Positions 53,868 through 63,658 of a DNA stretch of 64,000 nt are shown here, piece after piece. Position numbers and translations under genes: made by a program. How positions within the stretch are numbered: position 1 is the first letter of the stretch; each line of letters opens with the position of its first letter. Below the pieces are notes generated by a model that was not told where the DNA came from, searched no databases, and saw nothing but the letters and a program-made list of their open reading frames with translations. The DNA is from Chitinophaga pinensis (lineage in GTDB: Bacteria > Bacteroidota > Bacteroidia > Flavobacteriales_D > Crocinitomicaceae), in the NCBI GenBank assembly GCA_945863605.1, contig CAMAZP010000013.1:1-64000 (forward strand). Direction: 5' to 3'.

Positions 53868-55214
53868 TCAATTTCTTCCTTCAACAAACCATTCCACATA
53901 CTCCAAAATTTTTGTCCCCAAAAAATAAGGCAAATTAAGTAATTCAAAGGGCTTTCCACTTGGAGTTTTCGTTTGAATAATGTTTAATTCACCGCCATAA
54001 ATTCTAAGCGCAAAACTATGTGGACATTGTTCCATGAATTGGTGTAAAGAACGCAATTTTCCCTCTTTTCCAGACTTAACTTCGATTGGAATTACCATGC
54101 TTTTATAATTCACCACCAAATCGACTTCCGCTGAAGATTGATTTTTTTCCCTAACCCAAAAATGAGGCTTGTGAAAACTAGTTTCATTCAAGGAAATAAG
54201 TTCTTGCGTTATTAAATGAGGAATTAATTTTCCTTTAAAAGCTTCACTAAAATCTTTTAATCCGATTAATTCATGTTGAATTTTTAACGAATAATTTACT
54301 AATCCAGTATCTAAAAACTGCATTCGTGGTTTTTTATTCAAATCTGTTTTAATTGGAAAATTCACATCCGTTGTTGGATAAATCAATTGTAAAATCCGTG
54401 CTTCATCGAGTGTTTTAAAAGCTTCTGAAACTTCTCGCGATTTATAACTAGAATTACCAAAATTTTGAAAGGTAACGCGTTCATCGAGAAAATTGGAAGC
54501 AGTGGTCATTAGATGAAAGATTACTTTTTCTTCTGTTCGATTTTTAGCATACTTTTTCACATCATTTCGGTAAGCTCCCCAGATTCCTTCATAAATCTCA
54601 AGGAGTTCTGTAAAACTTTTTTCATCAAGGTAGCGATTAACAACTTCGGGCATTCCGCCGATAATTGCATATAAATGAAAATAATCCAGTAATGTTGAGT
54701 AGGCGCTTGGCGAAAGAGGAATTTGATCCATTGCTTTGAGTGCATTCGGTTTGTTCATCGCACTTAAAAATTCACTAAAATTTAAAGGATGAAGGAATAG
54801 AAATTGAACACGTCCAACAGGAAAGCTTTTTACTTGACTGAGCGCAAATTCCAATAAAGAACCCGCTGAAATAACATGTAAAGCAGGAGTTTCTTCATAA
54901 AAATAACGAAGCAATGCTATAACTTTTGGGTTCTCTTGAATTTCATCGATGAAAAGTAAGGTGTTTGCATAATCATTTTCCAACTCAAGTTTTAAAAACA
55001 AAGAATCAACAATCGTTTGAACGGTTGAATGTTTTTCAAAATAGACATTGTGTTCTTCTTTTTCAAGGTTTAAGTAAATGTATTGCTTGTAACTTTCTCC
55101 GAACGTATTAATAAGTGTTGTTTTCCCAACTTGACGAGCACCTCTTAGTACTAGCGGTTTCCTTGTAGGGCTTGCTTTCCATTTCTCTAATCGCTTTAAA
55201 AGTTGTCGTTTCAT
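53868..55214 (-). CDS. AAA_14/DUF4143 ATP-binding protein
   Basis: A 448-residue protein. The AAA domain has Walker A GARQVGKTT (25-33) and Walker B TLLFIDEIQENPK (near 85-97). The C-terminal DUF4143 domain has HFWVREKNQSSAEVDLVVNY and IPIEVKSG, an arrangement like a PD-(D/E)XK nuclease fold (ExK in EVKSG). Functions are mostly unknown; many are patchily distributed accessory genes. Four 33-base-period repeats lie directly upstream of its start. Confidence 0.87.
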   Translation of the reverse strand: MKRQLLKRLEKWKASPTRKPLVLRGARQVGKTTLINTFGESYKQYIYLNLEKEEHNVYFEKHSTVQTIVDSLFLKLELENDYANTLLFIDEIQENPKVIALLRYFYEETPALHVISAGSLLEFALSQVKSFPVGRVQFLFLHPLNFSEFLSAMNKPNALKAMDQIPLSPSAYSTLLDYFHLYAIIGGMPEVVNRYLDEKSFTELLEIYEGIWGAYRNDVKKYAKNRTEEKVIFHLMTTASNFLDERVTFQNFGNSSYKSREVSEAFKTLDEARILQLIYPTTDVNFPIKTDLNKKPRMQFLDTGLVNYSLKIQHELIGLKDFSEAFKGKLIPHLITQELISLNETSFHKPHFWVREKNQSSAEVDLVVNYKSMVIPIEVKSGKEGKLRSLHQFMEQCPHSFALRIYGGELNIIQTKTPSGKPFELLNLPYFLGTKILEYVEWFVEGRN

Positions 55215-55243
55215 TGCTTTTTTTTCGCTAAATTATTGAGGTG

Positions 55244-55365
55244 TTGTCACAAAGTAAGGGCAATTTTTATTATTTCTTGTCACAAAGTAAGGGTAAATTT
55301 ATCAATTATTGTCACAAAGTAAGGGTAAATTTTTAAAATTCTTGTCACAAAGTAAGGGTAATTTT
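55244..55365. repeat. four direct repeats with 32-33 base period upstream of the DUF4143 gene
   Basis: TTGTCACAAAGTAAGGG starts at 55244, 55277, 55309 and 55342, identical in all four units, with an A/T-rich spacer of about 15 bases. The spacing of about three helical turns puts the motif on one face of the DNA, as for an operator array. It begins 30 bases before the DUF4143 ATG. The remaining ~150 bases to the next gene show nothing else. Confidence 0.85.
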
Positions 55366-55521
55366 GTTTTTCGCGTTGAAAAGGTAACTTAATTGTCCTT
55401 TTTTTCAGAAAAAAAATCGAACAAAAAACTCAAGATGAAACTCTAAAATAGTATAAAAAGGAAACAATGAGAGTTTGTTTATTAAATTAATACCTCATTA
55501 TTAAAACAATAGATATAACAC

Positions 55522-56982
55522 CTACAACCCTTTAATATAACTATCATACAAGTCATTGAAAGCTATTCCGTTTTCGGTTCTTTTTTTAGAAAGCTGTTTT
55601 AATTCCACCAAAGCCCAAAGTATAAATTCTTTCAAGAAATTGTAATCATCTTTGGAGACATTTGGTTGATAGACCTTAATCAAATCATCAAGCGGTTCGA
55701 TGAGTGATAAAGTGGAATTATATAGTTTGTTTGTAGCTTCATCTTGTAATTCAAAGTTATTCGCTTGGAAAAACCATTCAAGTACCGCATCATAAGGTGT
55801 TTTTAGATCTTGTTTTTTTAGTTTTTCAATTTTTGGAAAATATTTCAAAAACAAGGTTTTCGTTGCTTCACTAATCAATTGATTGGCAACGTAGTAACTT
55901 CCTTCTTGTTCTCCTTCGTAGACTAGTTCTACTTTTCCAGTGATTGACGGAATCATTCCTAGTAAATCGCTAAAACGCACAGAAGTCGTATTTTCTCCAT
56001 TTAAAAGTGCACGTCTTTCAGCAGTACTAATAAGGTTTTCATACGCCGTGATACTCATTCGAGCACTTACGCCACTTTTATGATCTACAAACTCACTGAT
56101 TCTCGCTTCAAATGCAATTTGTTCCAATACATCTTTCGCCAATTCAGGAACATAAACTTTGAGTGCGCGTGTTTCTAATTTTTCTGCTTCTTGCGTTGTA
56201 ATTCGTTTTGCCGTTTCTAAATCGAAAGCATAATGGGTCAAGATTTGTGAACCAATTCTATCTTTCAACGGTGTAACGATGCTTCCTCTGTTGGTATAAT
56301 CTTCTGGGTTTGCGGTAAAAACAAATTGTAAATCAAGCGGCATTCGCAACTTAAAACCACGAATTTGTATGTCACCTTCTTCTAAAATGTTGAAAAGCGC
56401 CACTTGAATTCTAGCTTGCAAATCAGGTAATTCATTGATTACAAACAAACAACGATTTGCACGTGGAATCATCCCAAAATGCAACACACGATCATCAGCA
56501 TAACTCAATTTTAAATTCGCAGCTTTGATAGGGTCAATATCTCCAATTAAATCTGCAACTGTTACATCCGGAGTAGCTAACTTCTCGAAGAAACGTTCGT
56601 CGCGATGTAACCATTCAATGGGTGTTTCGTCTCCTTTTTCAGCAATTAAATCTTTAGCAAATCTACTGATTGGTTTTAATGGGTCGTCGTTGATTTCGCT
56701 TCCTGCAACAACTGGAATATATTCGTCTAATAATTGAATCATCAAGCGTGCAATTCTCGTTTTACCTTGACCGCGTAAACCTAATAAATTGATATTGTGC
56801 TTTGATAAAATTGCACGTTCTAATTGTGGAATAACCGTTTGTTCGTAGCCGTGCATTCCTTCAAATGTCTTCTTTCCAGCTTGCAGTGAAGCAATCAAAT
56901 TATCTCTTAATTCTGTTTTTATATTTTTAGATTGGTAAGCGCTTTTCTTCAACTCACCTAAGGTTTTTATTGCTGTGTCCAT
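55522..56982 (-). CDS. AAA+ ATPase (MoxR / magnesium-chelatase I-like)
   Basis: A 486-residue AAA+ protein. Walker A is LLGLRGQGKTRIARLM, Walker B and sensor lie in CLFVINELPDLQARIQVALF, and FKLRMPLDLQFVFTANPEDY is the ChlI-type insert. Together with the VWA gene upstream it forms a chelatase-like I/D pair, probably a metal-insertion or remodelling chaperone of unknown target. The open frame begins 14 codons earlier inside the VWA gene, but the ATG four bases after that stop is preferred. Confidence 0.85.
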   Translation of the reverse strand: MDTAIKTLGELKKSAYQSKNIKTELRDNLIASLQAGKKTFEGMHGYEQTVIPQLERAILSKHNINLLGLRGQGKTRIARLMIQLLDEYIPVVAGSEINDDPLKPISRFAKDLIAEKGDETPIEWLHRDERFFEKLATPDVTVADLIGDIDPIKAANLKLSYADDRVLHFGMIPRANRCLFVINELPDLQARIQVALFNILEEGDIQIRGFKLRMPLDLQFVFTANPEDYTNRGSIVTPLKDRIGSQILTHYAFDLETAKRITTQEAEKLETRALKVYVPELAKDVLEQIAFEARISEFVDHKSGVSARMSITAYENLISTAERRALLNGENTTSVRFSDLLGMIPSITGKVELVYEGEQEGSYYVANQLISEATKTLFLKYFPKIEKLKKQDLKTPYDAVLEWFFQANNFELQDEATNKLYNSTLSLIEPLDDLIKVYQPNVSKDDYNFLKEFILWALVELKQLSKKRTENGIAFNDLYDSYIKGL

Positions 56983-56986
56983 AGTT

Positions 56987-58105
56987 TTAATTAATGCGTT
57001 TTTTTCTATTGCTTTCGTAATCATGAAAAATCATTTCGCCTAAACCTTTTAGTCCGGTAAAAAATGCCTTTCCTTTATTTGATTTAGTAAATTCTTCGAT
57101 AAATGACTGAAGATAAGGGTCTTGTGCAATCATAAATGTTGTTATTGGAATATGCAATTTTCTAGCTTGAGCGGCCATTGTGTAACATTTCTCAACGATG
57201 AATTGATCTAATCCATTGCTGTTTTTATAATATTGTCCATCAGGCATTCGAAGACAGCTTGGTTTTCCATCTGTAATCATAAAAATTTGCTTGTTGGTAT
57301 TTCTTTTTCTTCTTAAAATATCCATCGCTAACTCCAAACCAGCAACCGTGTTTGTGTGATAGGGACCAACTTGCAAGTAAGGTAACTCTTTGATTTTTAT
57401 TGGCCAAGCGTCATTTCCAAAAACGATTACGTCGAGTGTGTCCTTCGGATAACGAGTAGTTATTAATTCTGCCAAAGCCATTGCTACTTTTTTAGCAGGA
57501 GTGATGCGGTCTTCACCATACAAAATCATACTGTGGCTGATGTCAATCATCAAAACGGTACTCATTTGAGATTTGTGGTGCGTATCCTCGATGATTAAAT
57601 CTTGTTCGGTCAATTTAAATTCCTCTTGTCCGTGATTGATTTGTGCATTTTTTAGACTTTCGGTCATAGAAATACGCTCAATACTATCACCAAATTGATA
57701 ATTTCTAAATTCTCCTGTGGATTCATCACCTTGACCACTTTTCTTGGATTTGTGATTACCAGCGCCACTCTTTTTGATTTTACCGAAAATTTGTTCCATT
57801 GCATTTTTACGAAGAGCTCGTTCAGTTTTCGCAGTGATTTGCAATGCGCCTTTTCCATCTGGTTTGATTTCTTCTCGGAGATAGCCTTTTTTCTTGAGAT
57901 CTTCGATAAAATCATCCATTGTATACTCCTCATTCGTGAGTTTATACTCCTCATCTAGGATTTTAAACCAATCTAAAGCTTCGTCCACATCACCAGAAGT
58001 ATGCGTAATCAATTCACTGAAAATATCAAAAAGACGCTCGAAATTGGATTGTTCAGGAGCTTGATAGGGTGTAAAAATAAATCCTGATGTAGGCTTGTTT
58101 TTCAT
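56987..58105 (-). CDS. VWA-domain protein (chelatase D-like partner)
   Basis: A 372-residue protein. The N-terminal half is helical and charged; the C-terminal VWA domain has a full MIDAS: TVLMIDISHSMILYGED, then TNTVAGLELAMDIL (Thr) and FMITDGKPSCLRM (Asp). It is the first gene of the pair with the AAA+ ATPase and probably its adaptor. Confidence 0.85.
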   Translation of the reverse strand: MKNKPTSGFIFTPYQAPEQSNFERLFDIFSELITHTSGDVDEALDWFKILDEEYKLTNEEYTMDDFIEDLKKKGYLREEIKPDGKGALQITAKTERALRKNAMEQIFGKIKKSGAGNHKSKKSGQGDESTGEFRNYQFGDSIERISMTESLKNAQINHGQEEFKLTEQDLIIEDTHHKSQMSTVLMIDISHSMILYGEDRITPAKKVAMALAELITTRYPKDTLDVIVFGNDAWPIKIKELPYLQVGPYHTNTVAGLELAMDILRRKRNTNKQIFMITDGKPSCLRMPDGQYYKNSNGLDQFIVEKCYTMAAQARKLHIPITTFMIAQDPYLQSFIEEFTKSNKGKAFFTGLKGLGEMIFHDYESNRKKRIN

Positions 58106-58209
58106 ATTAGGGTAACAAGGAAAATACTAAAAAGTTTTAGGATTTGTGTTATTAAAGTTAAAAGTAAAGATTCTAAAACAACACAATTGATTCTATGAAC
58201 AAAAATGAA

Positions 58210-59298
58210 TTAAAAATAAGTCGAAGTATTTTTTTTTGAATCCGCTTTTTTCTTTTTTTCTGGAAATCGATATCCGCCCGCAATTTTAATACTGTAGAAG
58301 TATTGTCTGTAAATTAAATCCGAAAAACGAATGGATTTATTATCGAAATCAGTCAGTAGAAAAATGAAATATTCTGGTCGAGAATACCCACCCATTAGAC
58401 GAATATCATAGCGAGGAGCTAAACCTAAAAATCCACGTGGGTTTTCAGGAACTGTGTAAAACTTAGATTGCACAACACCACCAATTCCTAACCATCCAGA
58501 AAATTGCCAATTGTTGATACGGTCAACATACGCATATCCAGGAATTACTCCAAAATCAAAGGAAGATAGGGTAGAGGATAGGGTTTTGGAATTTGCAGGA
58601 TTTTGTAAAGGCTGAGGTATCAATGGAACTCCGTTATTGTCAGCACCGAAAACATTTACCGTTCCTTTAACATACCACGTGTGAACTCGACGAACATAAT
58701 GTGCTCTTTTTCCGACCAAGGCGTTCATTTTAAAATTTTTGTCTTTAAAATACCAAGCGTTTACAGCAAAGTTTAAAGTTCCAATAGAAGCTTCATTTTG
58801 GTTTGGATTTACCTCTGTATAGGTTGAGTCCCAACGATAAGCATCTTGAATGGAATAACCCAAAACTGACTTAAATTCAAAATCAAAATACATCTTTTGA
58901 AATGAAAAATCCAAGCCCAAATTGAATTGCTTGGTTTCACCAAATTTTTCAACCGAACGAAAGGAATTTAAAACTGGAAAACCAATGCGCATCGAAAACC
59001 ATTTGTAGGCGAAACCAAGCCCCATGAATAATCTAAAATTGTTTTTATAGCTTAGCTTTCCTAGTTCAGAAGTGTAAGGATAACGCAGAAAAAAAGGCGC
59101 AGTTGAATATCCCAAATCGGCAAAAACTACCTTTCGATCTCTAAAGTTTTCAATGACTAAACTATCGTCTTGTGCAATAGAAAAATTAATTGAAGAAAAG
59201 CATGTCAAAATAAAAACACCAAGTTTTAAAGTGCTCAATTTGAAACTATTAAAACTCACGAAATCAAAAAATAATAAGTTGCGTTTTAACTTTTCCAC
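58210..59298 (-). CDS. DUF4421 outer-membrane protein
   Basis: A 362-residue protein with an N-terminal export segment (LGVFILTCFSSINFSIAQ) and a beta-strand-rich body with alternating aromatics. The C-terminal YRQYFYSIKIAGGYRFPEKK fits the DUF4421 family. Probably a beta-barrel of unknown role. A charged Lys/Ser tail ends the protein. It follows the oligopeptidase gene by 22 bases on the same strand. Confidence 0.7.
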   Translation of the reverse strand: MEKLKRNLLFFDFVSFNSFKLSTLKLGVFILTCFSSINFSIAQDDSLVIENFRDRKVVFADLGYSTAPFFLRYPYTSELGKLSYKNNFRLFMGLGFAYKWFSMRIGFPVLNSFRSVEKFGETKQFNLGLDFSFQKMYFDFEFKSVLGYSIQDAYRWDSTYTEVNPNQNEASIGTLNFAVNAWYFKDKNFKMNALVGKRAHYVRRVHTWYVKGTVNVFGADNNGVPLIPQPLQNPANSKTLSSTLSSFDFGVIPGYAYVDRINNWQFSGWLGIGGVVQSKFYTVPENPRGFLGLAPRYDIRLMGGYSRPEYFIFLLTDFDNKSIRFSDLIYRQYFYSIKIAGGYRFPEKKKKADSKKNTSTYF

Positions 59299-59320
59299 TA
59301 GTGTTTTAGAATTTAAAATC

Positions 59321-61411
59321 CTATTTCGAAATTCCTTCTAAACTTAAGATAAAGGCATAAACTTTAGCGACTTCCAAACGTTCTTGTGTGCGTCCAGAAC
59401 CACCGCCGTGACCTGCATCCATATTACATTCGAACACCAATGGGTTTTTGTTTGTTCGGTATTCGCGCACTTTTGCAACGTATTTCATCGGTTCCCAATA
59501 CTGAACTTGTGAATCGTGGTATCCAGTTGTGATATACATCGCAGGATAATCCATTCGGTGAATATTGTCAATAGGTGAATACTTTAGCATATAGTTGTAA
59601 TAATAGGGATCATTTGGATTTCCCCATTCTTCATACTCGCCGGTTGTTAACGGAATCGATTCATCCAACATTGTCGTTACAACATCCACAAATGGAACTT
59701 GCGAAACGATTCCTTTCCAAAGATAAGGCGCCATATTGGTTATAGCTCCCATCAATAATCCTCCAGCACTTCCACCTTGCGCGTAGATTTTATCTTTGTC
59801 GCAATAGCCGTGATGTCCTAAATGTTCCGCCGCATTGATGAAATCGGTAAAAGTGTTGATTTTTTTATCGAATTTACCGTTTTCGTACCATTCTTCACCC
59901 ATATATTTACTTCCGCGAATGTGTGCAACAGCAAACACAAAACCTCTGTTCAACAAACTCAATCTTGTTGCGCTGAAAACATCAGGAAGTGTGTAACCAT
60001 AAGAACCATAGCCATATAATAAACAAGGCGCATTTTTTAAATCGGTTCCTTTTTTGTAAACTAAGCTAATTGGAATTTGAGTGCCATCGTTCGCTGTAGC
60101 CCAAATACGTTGAGAAGTATAATCTTCCGATTTAAAGTTTTTATCTAATAATTCTTTTCTAAACCAAACCGTTTGTTGACCAGTCACCATATTGTATTTG
60201 TAAACGGTCGAAGGCGTTGTCATTGAATTATAAGAGTAGAAAATTTCGTCGGTATTGAATTCATCGTTTAGTCCTAATCCTAAGAAATAAGTTTCTTCAT
60301 TCATCGAAAGATAGCGCTCTGAATTATCGTTGATGTTTCTCAGTTTTAACTTGCGCAAACCGTTTGTGCGTTCTTCAATCAATAAGAAATTTTTAAAAAC
60401 TGAAATCCCTTCGATTAAGGTTTTTGGATCGTGAGCAACTAATTCTTGGCAAGTTTCAATGGATGTTGGAGCACTTGCTGAAACAAGTATGCGTTTGTTC
60501 GTCGCTTGGTCGTTTGAGAGAATATAAAAACCGTTAGTGTGATGTGCGATTTCATATAAATGTCCTTGTTTTCTTGGAAGAAATACGCTTGGTTTATCCA
60601 AAGGTTTATCGGCATCAATCCATTGCATTTCGGAAGTTGTGGAGCTGTACGAATAAAGCATTATGTATTTGTCAGTGATTGATTTTCCTACACCAGCACT
60701 GAATTTTTCGTCTTTTTCTTCGTACACTAAAACATCAGTTTTTGAATCAGTTCCAAGAATGTGGCGGTAAATTTGAAATTCTCTAAGTGTTACGGTATCT
60801 TTCTTTCCGTAAAAAACAGTTTTGTTATCGTTTGCCCAAACTACTCCACCACTAACATCCGAGATTTTATCCTTTAGGAATTTTCCATTTTTATTTTGAC
60901 GGAATGTGATATTGTATTTTCTTCTCCCAACAAAGTCTTCGCTTACAGCCAAAATTTCATTATTTGGAGACGGATTCCATTCCGCTAGTTCGTAGAATGA
61001 TTTTCCTTTTGCGCGCTCATTTTCATCAAAAAAAATAGTTTCTTTCCCATTTTCAATTTGAACAATTTGTTGATAATCTTTGCCTTCAATGCTTTTTACT
61101 TGGTATGTTTTTCCGTTCATAATAAATGGAGCACTTACCTCGTTTGGATTAATTCGTTGGTCAAATTCAGTCATTAACGATTGCACCAAACCTTGAATGG
61201 GCTTAAAATATTCATTGTTGTAAGCGTTTTCTTTTGCCAAATGATCTAAAACGGGTTTGGAATCGCGCTCGTTCATCCAATAATAATCGTCGTTGCGCGT
61301 GTGATTATGAATGGTTAAAGCTTTAGGTTTTTTAGGAGCTATCGGTTCTTGAACTTGCGAAAATGCCAACATAGGAAAAATCATTAGTGGGATTTGAATA
61401 AACTTTTTCAT
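59321..61411 (-). CDS. ptrB: S9 family peptidase, oligopeptidase B
   Basis: A 696-residue prolyl-oligopeptidase-family serine protease cutting after basic residues in short peptides. After a signal peptide (LMIFPMLAFSQ) comes a beta-propeller (about 80-410), then the alpha/beta hydrolase domain. The nucleophile is in YAQGGSAGGLLMGA, and the catalytic His is in NMDAGHGGGSGR. SIPLTTGEYEEWGNP is typical of oligopeptidase B. The signal peptide suggests a periplasmic form. Confidence 0.92.
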   Translation of the reverse strand: MKKFIQIPLMIFPMLAFSQVQEPIAPKKPKALTIHNHTRNDDYYWMNERDSKPVLDHLAKENAYNNEYFKPIQGLVQSLMTEFDQRINPNEVSAPFIMNGKTYQVKSIEGKDYQQIVQIENGKETIFFDENERAKGKSFYELAEWNPSPNNEILAVSEDFVGRRKYNITFRQNKNGKFLKDKISDVSGGVVWANDNKTVFYGKKDTVTLREFQIYRHILGTDSKTDVLVYEEKDEKFSAGVGKSITDKYIMLYSYSSTTSEMQWIDADKPLDKPSVFLPRKQGHLYEIAHHTNGFYILSNDQATNKRILVSASAPTSIETCQELVAHDPKTLIEGISVFKNFLLIEERTNGLRKLKLRNINDNSERYLSMNEETYFLGLGLNDEFNTDEIFYSYNSMTTPSTVYKYNMVTGQQTVWFRKELLDKNFKSEDYTSQRIWATANDGTQIPISLVYKKGTDLKNAPCLLYGYGSYGYTLPDVFSATRLSLLNRGFVFAVAHIRGSKYMGEEWYENGKFDKKINTFTDFINAAEHLGHHGYCDKDKIYAQGGSAGGLLMGAITNMAPYLWKGIVSQVPFVDVVTTMLDESIPLTTGEYEEWGNPNDPYYYNYMLKYSPIDNIHRMDYPAMYITTGYHDSQVQYWEPMKYVAKVREYRTNKNPLVFECNMDAGHGGGSGRTQERLEVAKVYAFILSLEGISK

Positions 61412-61497
61412 TATTTCAGTTTAGGGAACAAAACTACTTAATTGTAGATAACTAGGGTAATCTTTAGAATTTGTTTTGGTTTTAGTATTTTTAAAAA

Positions 61498-61920
61498 CTA
61501 CAACTTTATTACAATTATTTCGAATTCTGCAGGTGTTAAAATTTTTGCAGTTTGAAAAGGATTTAGGGCTATTAAATCTTTATCTCCTGTGACTAGAAAA
61601 TCTGCATTTGAGAAATCAATTAAGTCTAACAAAAAATTATCTTTTGCATCACGACAAATTGTATGTTTAGTTTTTATAGGAACATTAATGGCAATCGTAT
61701 CTAATAATTCAATTAGTTCTTTTACTGATTCTGAATTGAAATATTTTTTAAGTTTTTCTCTTTTTGTTACTGTTTTTAGTTCTAAAATAAGTTGATCTGT
61801 AACAATAATTGTTATTGAGCCGTTTGCTATATGGCGTTTTATTTTGGATAGTTGCTTCCCAATCAGGAAGCTAATCCAAATATTCGTATCAAAAATTACT
61901 TTAATGCTTTCGTTTGTCAT
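61498..61920 (-). CDS. PIN-domain toxin (COG1569 type)
   Basis: A 140-residue PIN nuclease. The acidic site is D11 in VIFDTNIWISFLI, a central Glu in LILELKTV, and aspartates in ICRDAKDNFLLDLI and LVTGDKDLI. Such proteins cleave RNA. The start used is the ATG ten codons into the open frame, which gives the standard N-terminus and a 20-base overlap with the antitoxin gene. Confidence 0.88.
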   Translation of the reverse strand: MTNESIKVIFDTNIWISFLIGKQLSKIKRHIANGSITIIVTDQLILELKTVTKREKLKKYFNSESVKELIELLDTIAINVPIKTKHTICRDAKDNFLLDLIDFSNADFLVTGDKDLIALNPFQTAKILTPAEFEIIVIKL

Positions 61921-62131
61921 AAATCGCTTGTCTAACAATCTCAACTTCATTGGTTAATGTTTCAAGATCAAGTTCTTTGGTTTTTAGCGATTTAAGAAGA
62001 CGAGTTAATTTAGTTCCAATTGCTTCTTTTTCAAGCTCTTTAGATAGTTTAATTTTTTGCTGAACTGGTAACTGTTTCACCATTAAAAGTAATTGTTCAA
62101 ATGATATATTAACCGGAATTACTGTTTTCAC
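61901..62131 (-). CDS. antitoxin partner of the PIN toxin
   Basis: A 76-residue helical protein (VNISFEQLLLMVKQLPVQQK, then a charged helix) whose 3' end overlaps the PIN gene. Small proteins of this kind precede COG1569 toxins in Bacteroidota. Unlike the other three modules in the window, I found no copy of a neighbouring gene end on its far side. Confidence 0.78.
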   Translation of the reverse strand: MKTVIPVNISFEQLLLMVKQLPVQQKIKLSKELEKEAIGTKLTRLLKSLKTKELDLETLTNEVEIVRQAIYDKRKH

Positions 62132-62218
62132 TTTTTTTAATTTTTAATTTATTCAAACTTACAAAATTTATTAATCTAGAATGTGTTCTAATTTTGAGTT
62201 TTTGAAGTCAATTCGAGT

Positions 62219-63658
62219 TTAATAATTTCGATAATCGTTCCAGAGATTGGAGCGAATACCGATCATCGGAACAACCCGAAACTTTTGGTCTTGTAAAGCA
62301 GAATCAAAGCGTAATTGAACTTCACCGAATGCTTGTAAATTTCCTTTTTCAGAAAGTTGATATGCACCAAAGAGATTCAATCGTCCGAAGTAATTTCTTT
62401 TTCCTTCGCCAATGCGGAAGTAAAAATCATAAGGTCGTAATGTGTAAGGTTGGTAAATATTTGATCCATAACTATCACCACCAATATCCCAACCTTGATT
62501 TCCAAATACCGCTGTAGCTTTAGCAAAAACACGTTGATGTTGCCACTTTAGTTCCCCTAATAATTCGGCAAAATTTGCACCAAATGGATGGCTTAATGTG
62601 CTTCCTTGATTCCCATAATTTGCTAGTGAATTTAAATGAGCATAGGTGTACGGTCTGACAGCATTTAACTCCAATCTAAACCCAAAAATTTGCTTTAAAA
62701 ACTTCATTCTACCTTTAAAACCTATTTGTCCACCAAATTTATTTCCCCACCAACCATTTCTTGCTCGAATTTCACTCAATAAAAATTCATCAACTATAAA
62801 TTGTCCATAAAGCATTGTGCGATTTATGAATTTCACTGAAAAACTTGCTCCAATTAATACATTATCAGAGGACCCAATTGAATACTCTTGCGGACGATAA
62901 AACACCAAAGGATTCAAATATTCTACATCAAAACCTCGATATAACATAGTGTCTTTTGGTTGAAATACAACGGTTTCAAATAATCCAAAGTTGAGCCATT
63001 TTGTTGCATTCCAGCTAATATGATGAGTCGCAATGAATTTAGATCGGTTTTGATTTTGGAAATTTTCGCGCATAAATTGGTAAAGCATGGTATATTCAAC
63101 GTGCCAAAATTTAGTTCTTACTTGCGCAAAAGGATAGGTTTTTCCATAATCACTCAAGAACAAAGAGCGCGCCCCATCGCCAATAAAATTTTTGTCGATT
63201 CCTGTTTGAAAATTGAAATGTTTGTTTGGCGTAAATGCAAGTCGAGCAGTCGGCTGTAATTCGAGTTTTGAATTTCCTAATGTCTTAAAATAATTAGAAG
63301 TTAGTAAACTATCCCCATCATTTATTATTAGATTCATACCAGTTCGTAAATACCATTTTGGGGAGAAATTCGATTCCCACATAAATCCAGCTCCTGCACG
63401 GTAGTTTAATTTTGAACCATATTGTAAGCCTGCATCCAGTGTTGGAATTAACTGCGATTTTTTTCCAATTCCATATCCAATTTTTAAATCAGCTATTTGT
63501 CTGATTTTAGGGTAAATAGCTGAATGATCATCGTAACTCCACTTTGAAACTGAGTCAATAGCTTTTTCTTCATTTAACCAACCAACCGCACCTTGTCCCG
63601 AAACCAAAACAGGAGCCAAAAGCAAAAGAAGTAAGATTATTTTTGTTCTAATAATCAT
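62219..63658 (-). CDS. capsule-assembly Wzi-like / gliding protein RemB-like outer-membrane protein
   Basis: A 479-residue protein with a signal peptide (LLLLLLAPVLVSGQ) and a barrel of many short aromatic strands. TMLYRGFDVEYLNPLVFYRP and SDNVLIGASFSVKF, and HPFGANFAELLGELKWQHQR near the end, recall the Wzi family and RemB of Flavobacterium gliding. It may help hold surface polysaccharide or take part in gliding. It overlaps the upstream gene by 11 bases. Confidence 0.7.
   Translation of the reverse strand: MIIRTKIILLLLLLAPVLVSGQGAVGWLNEEKAIDSVSKWSYDDHSAIYPKIRQIADLKIGYGIGKKSQLIPTLDAGLQYGSKLNYRAGAGFMWESNFSPKWYLRTGMNLIINDGDSLLTSNYFKTLGNSKLELQPTARLAFTPNKHFNFQTGIDKNFIGDGARSLFLSDYGKTYPFAQVRTKFWHVEYTMLYQFMRENFQNQNRSKFIATHHISWNATKWLNFGLFETVVFQPKDTMLYRGFDVEYLNPLVFYRPQEYSIGSSDNVLIGASFSVKFINRTMLYGQFIVDEFLLSEIRARNGWWGNKFGGQIGFKGRMKFLKQIFGFRLELNAVRPYTYAHLNSLANYGNQGSTLSHPFGANFAELLGELKWQHQRVFAKATAVFGNQGWDIGGDSYGSNIYQPYTLRPYDFYFRIGEGKRNYFGRLNLFGAYQLSEKGNLQAFGEVQLRFDSALQDQKFRVVPMIGIRSNLWNDYRNY

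Noticed and set aside
55244-55365. CRISPR array at the four spaced repeats
   Set aside because: Spacers are short, about 15 bases, AT-rich and similar to each other, and no cas genes are near.
61412-62218. A fourth gene-end duplication around the PIN toxin-antitoxin module
   Set aside because: I compared the end of the neighbouring Wzi/RemB-like gene with the far flank by eye and found no convincing match.
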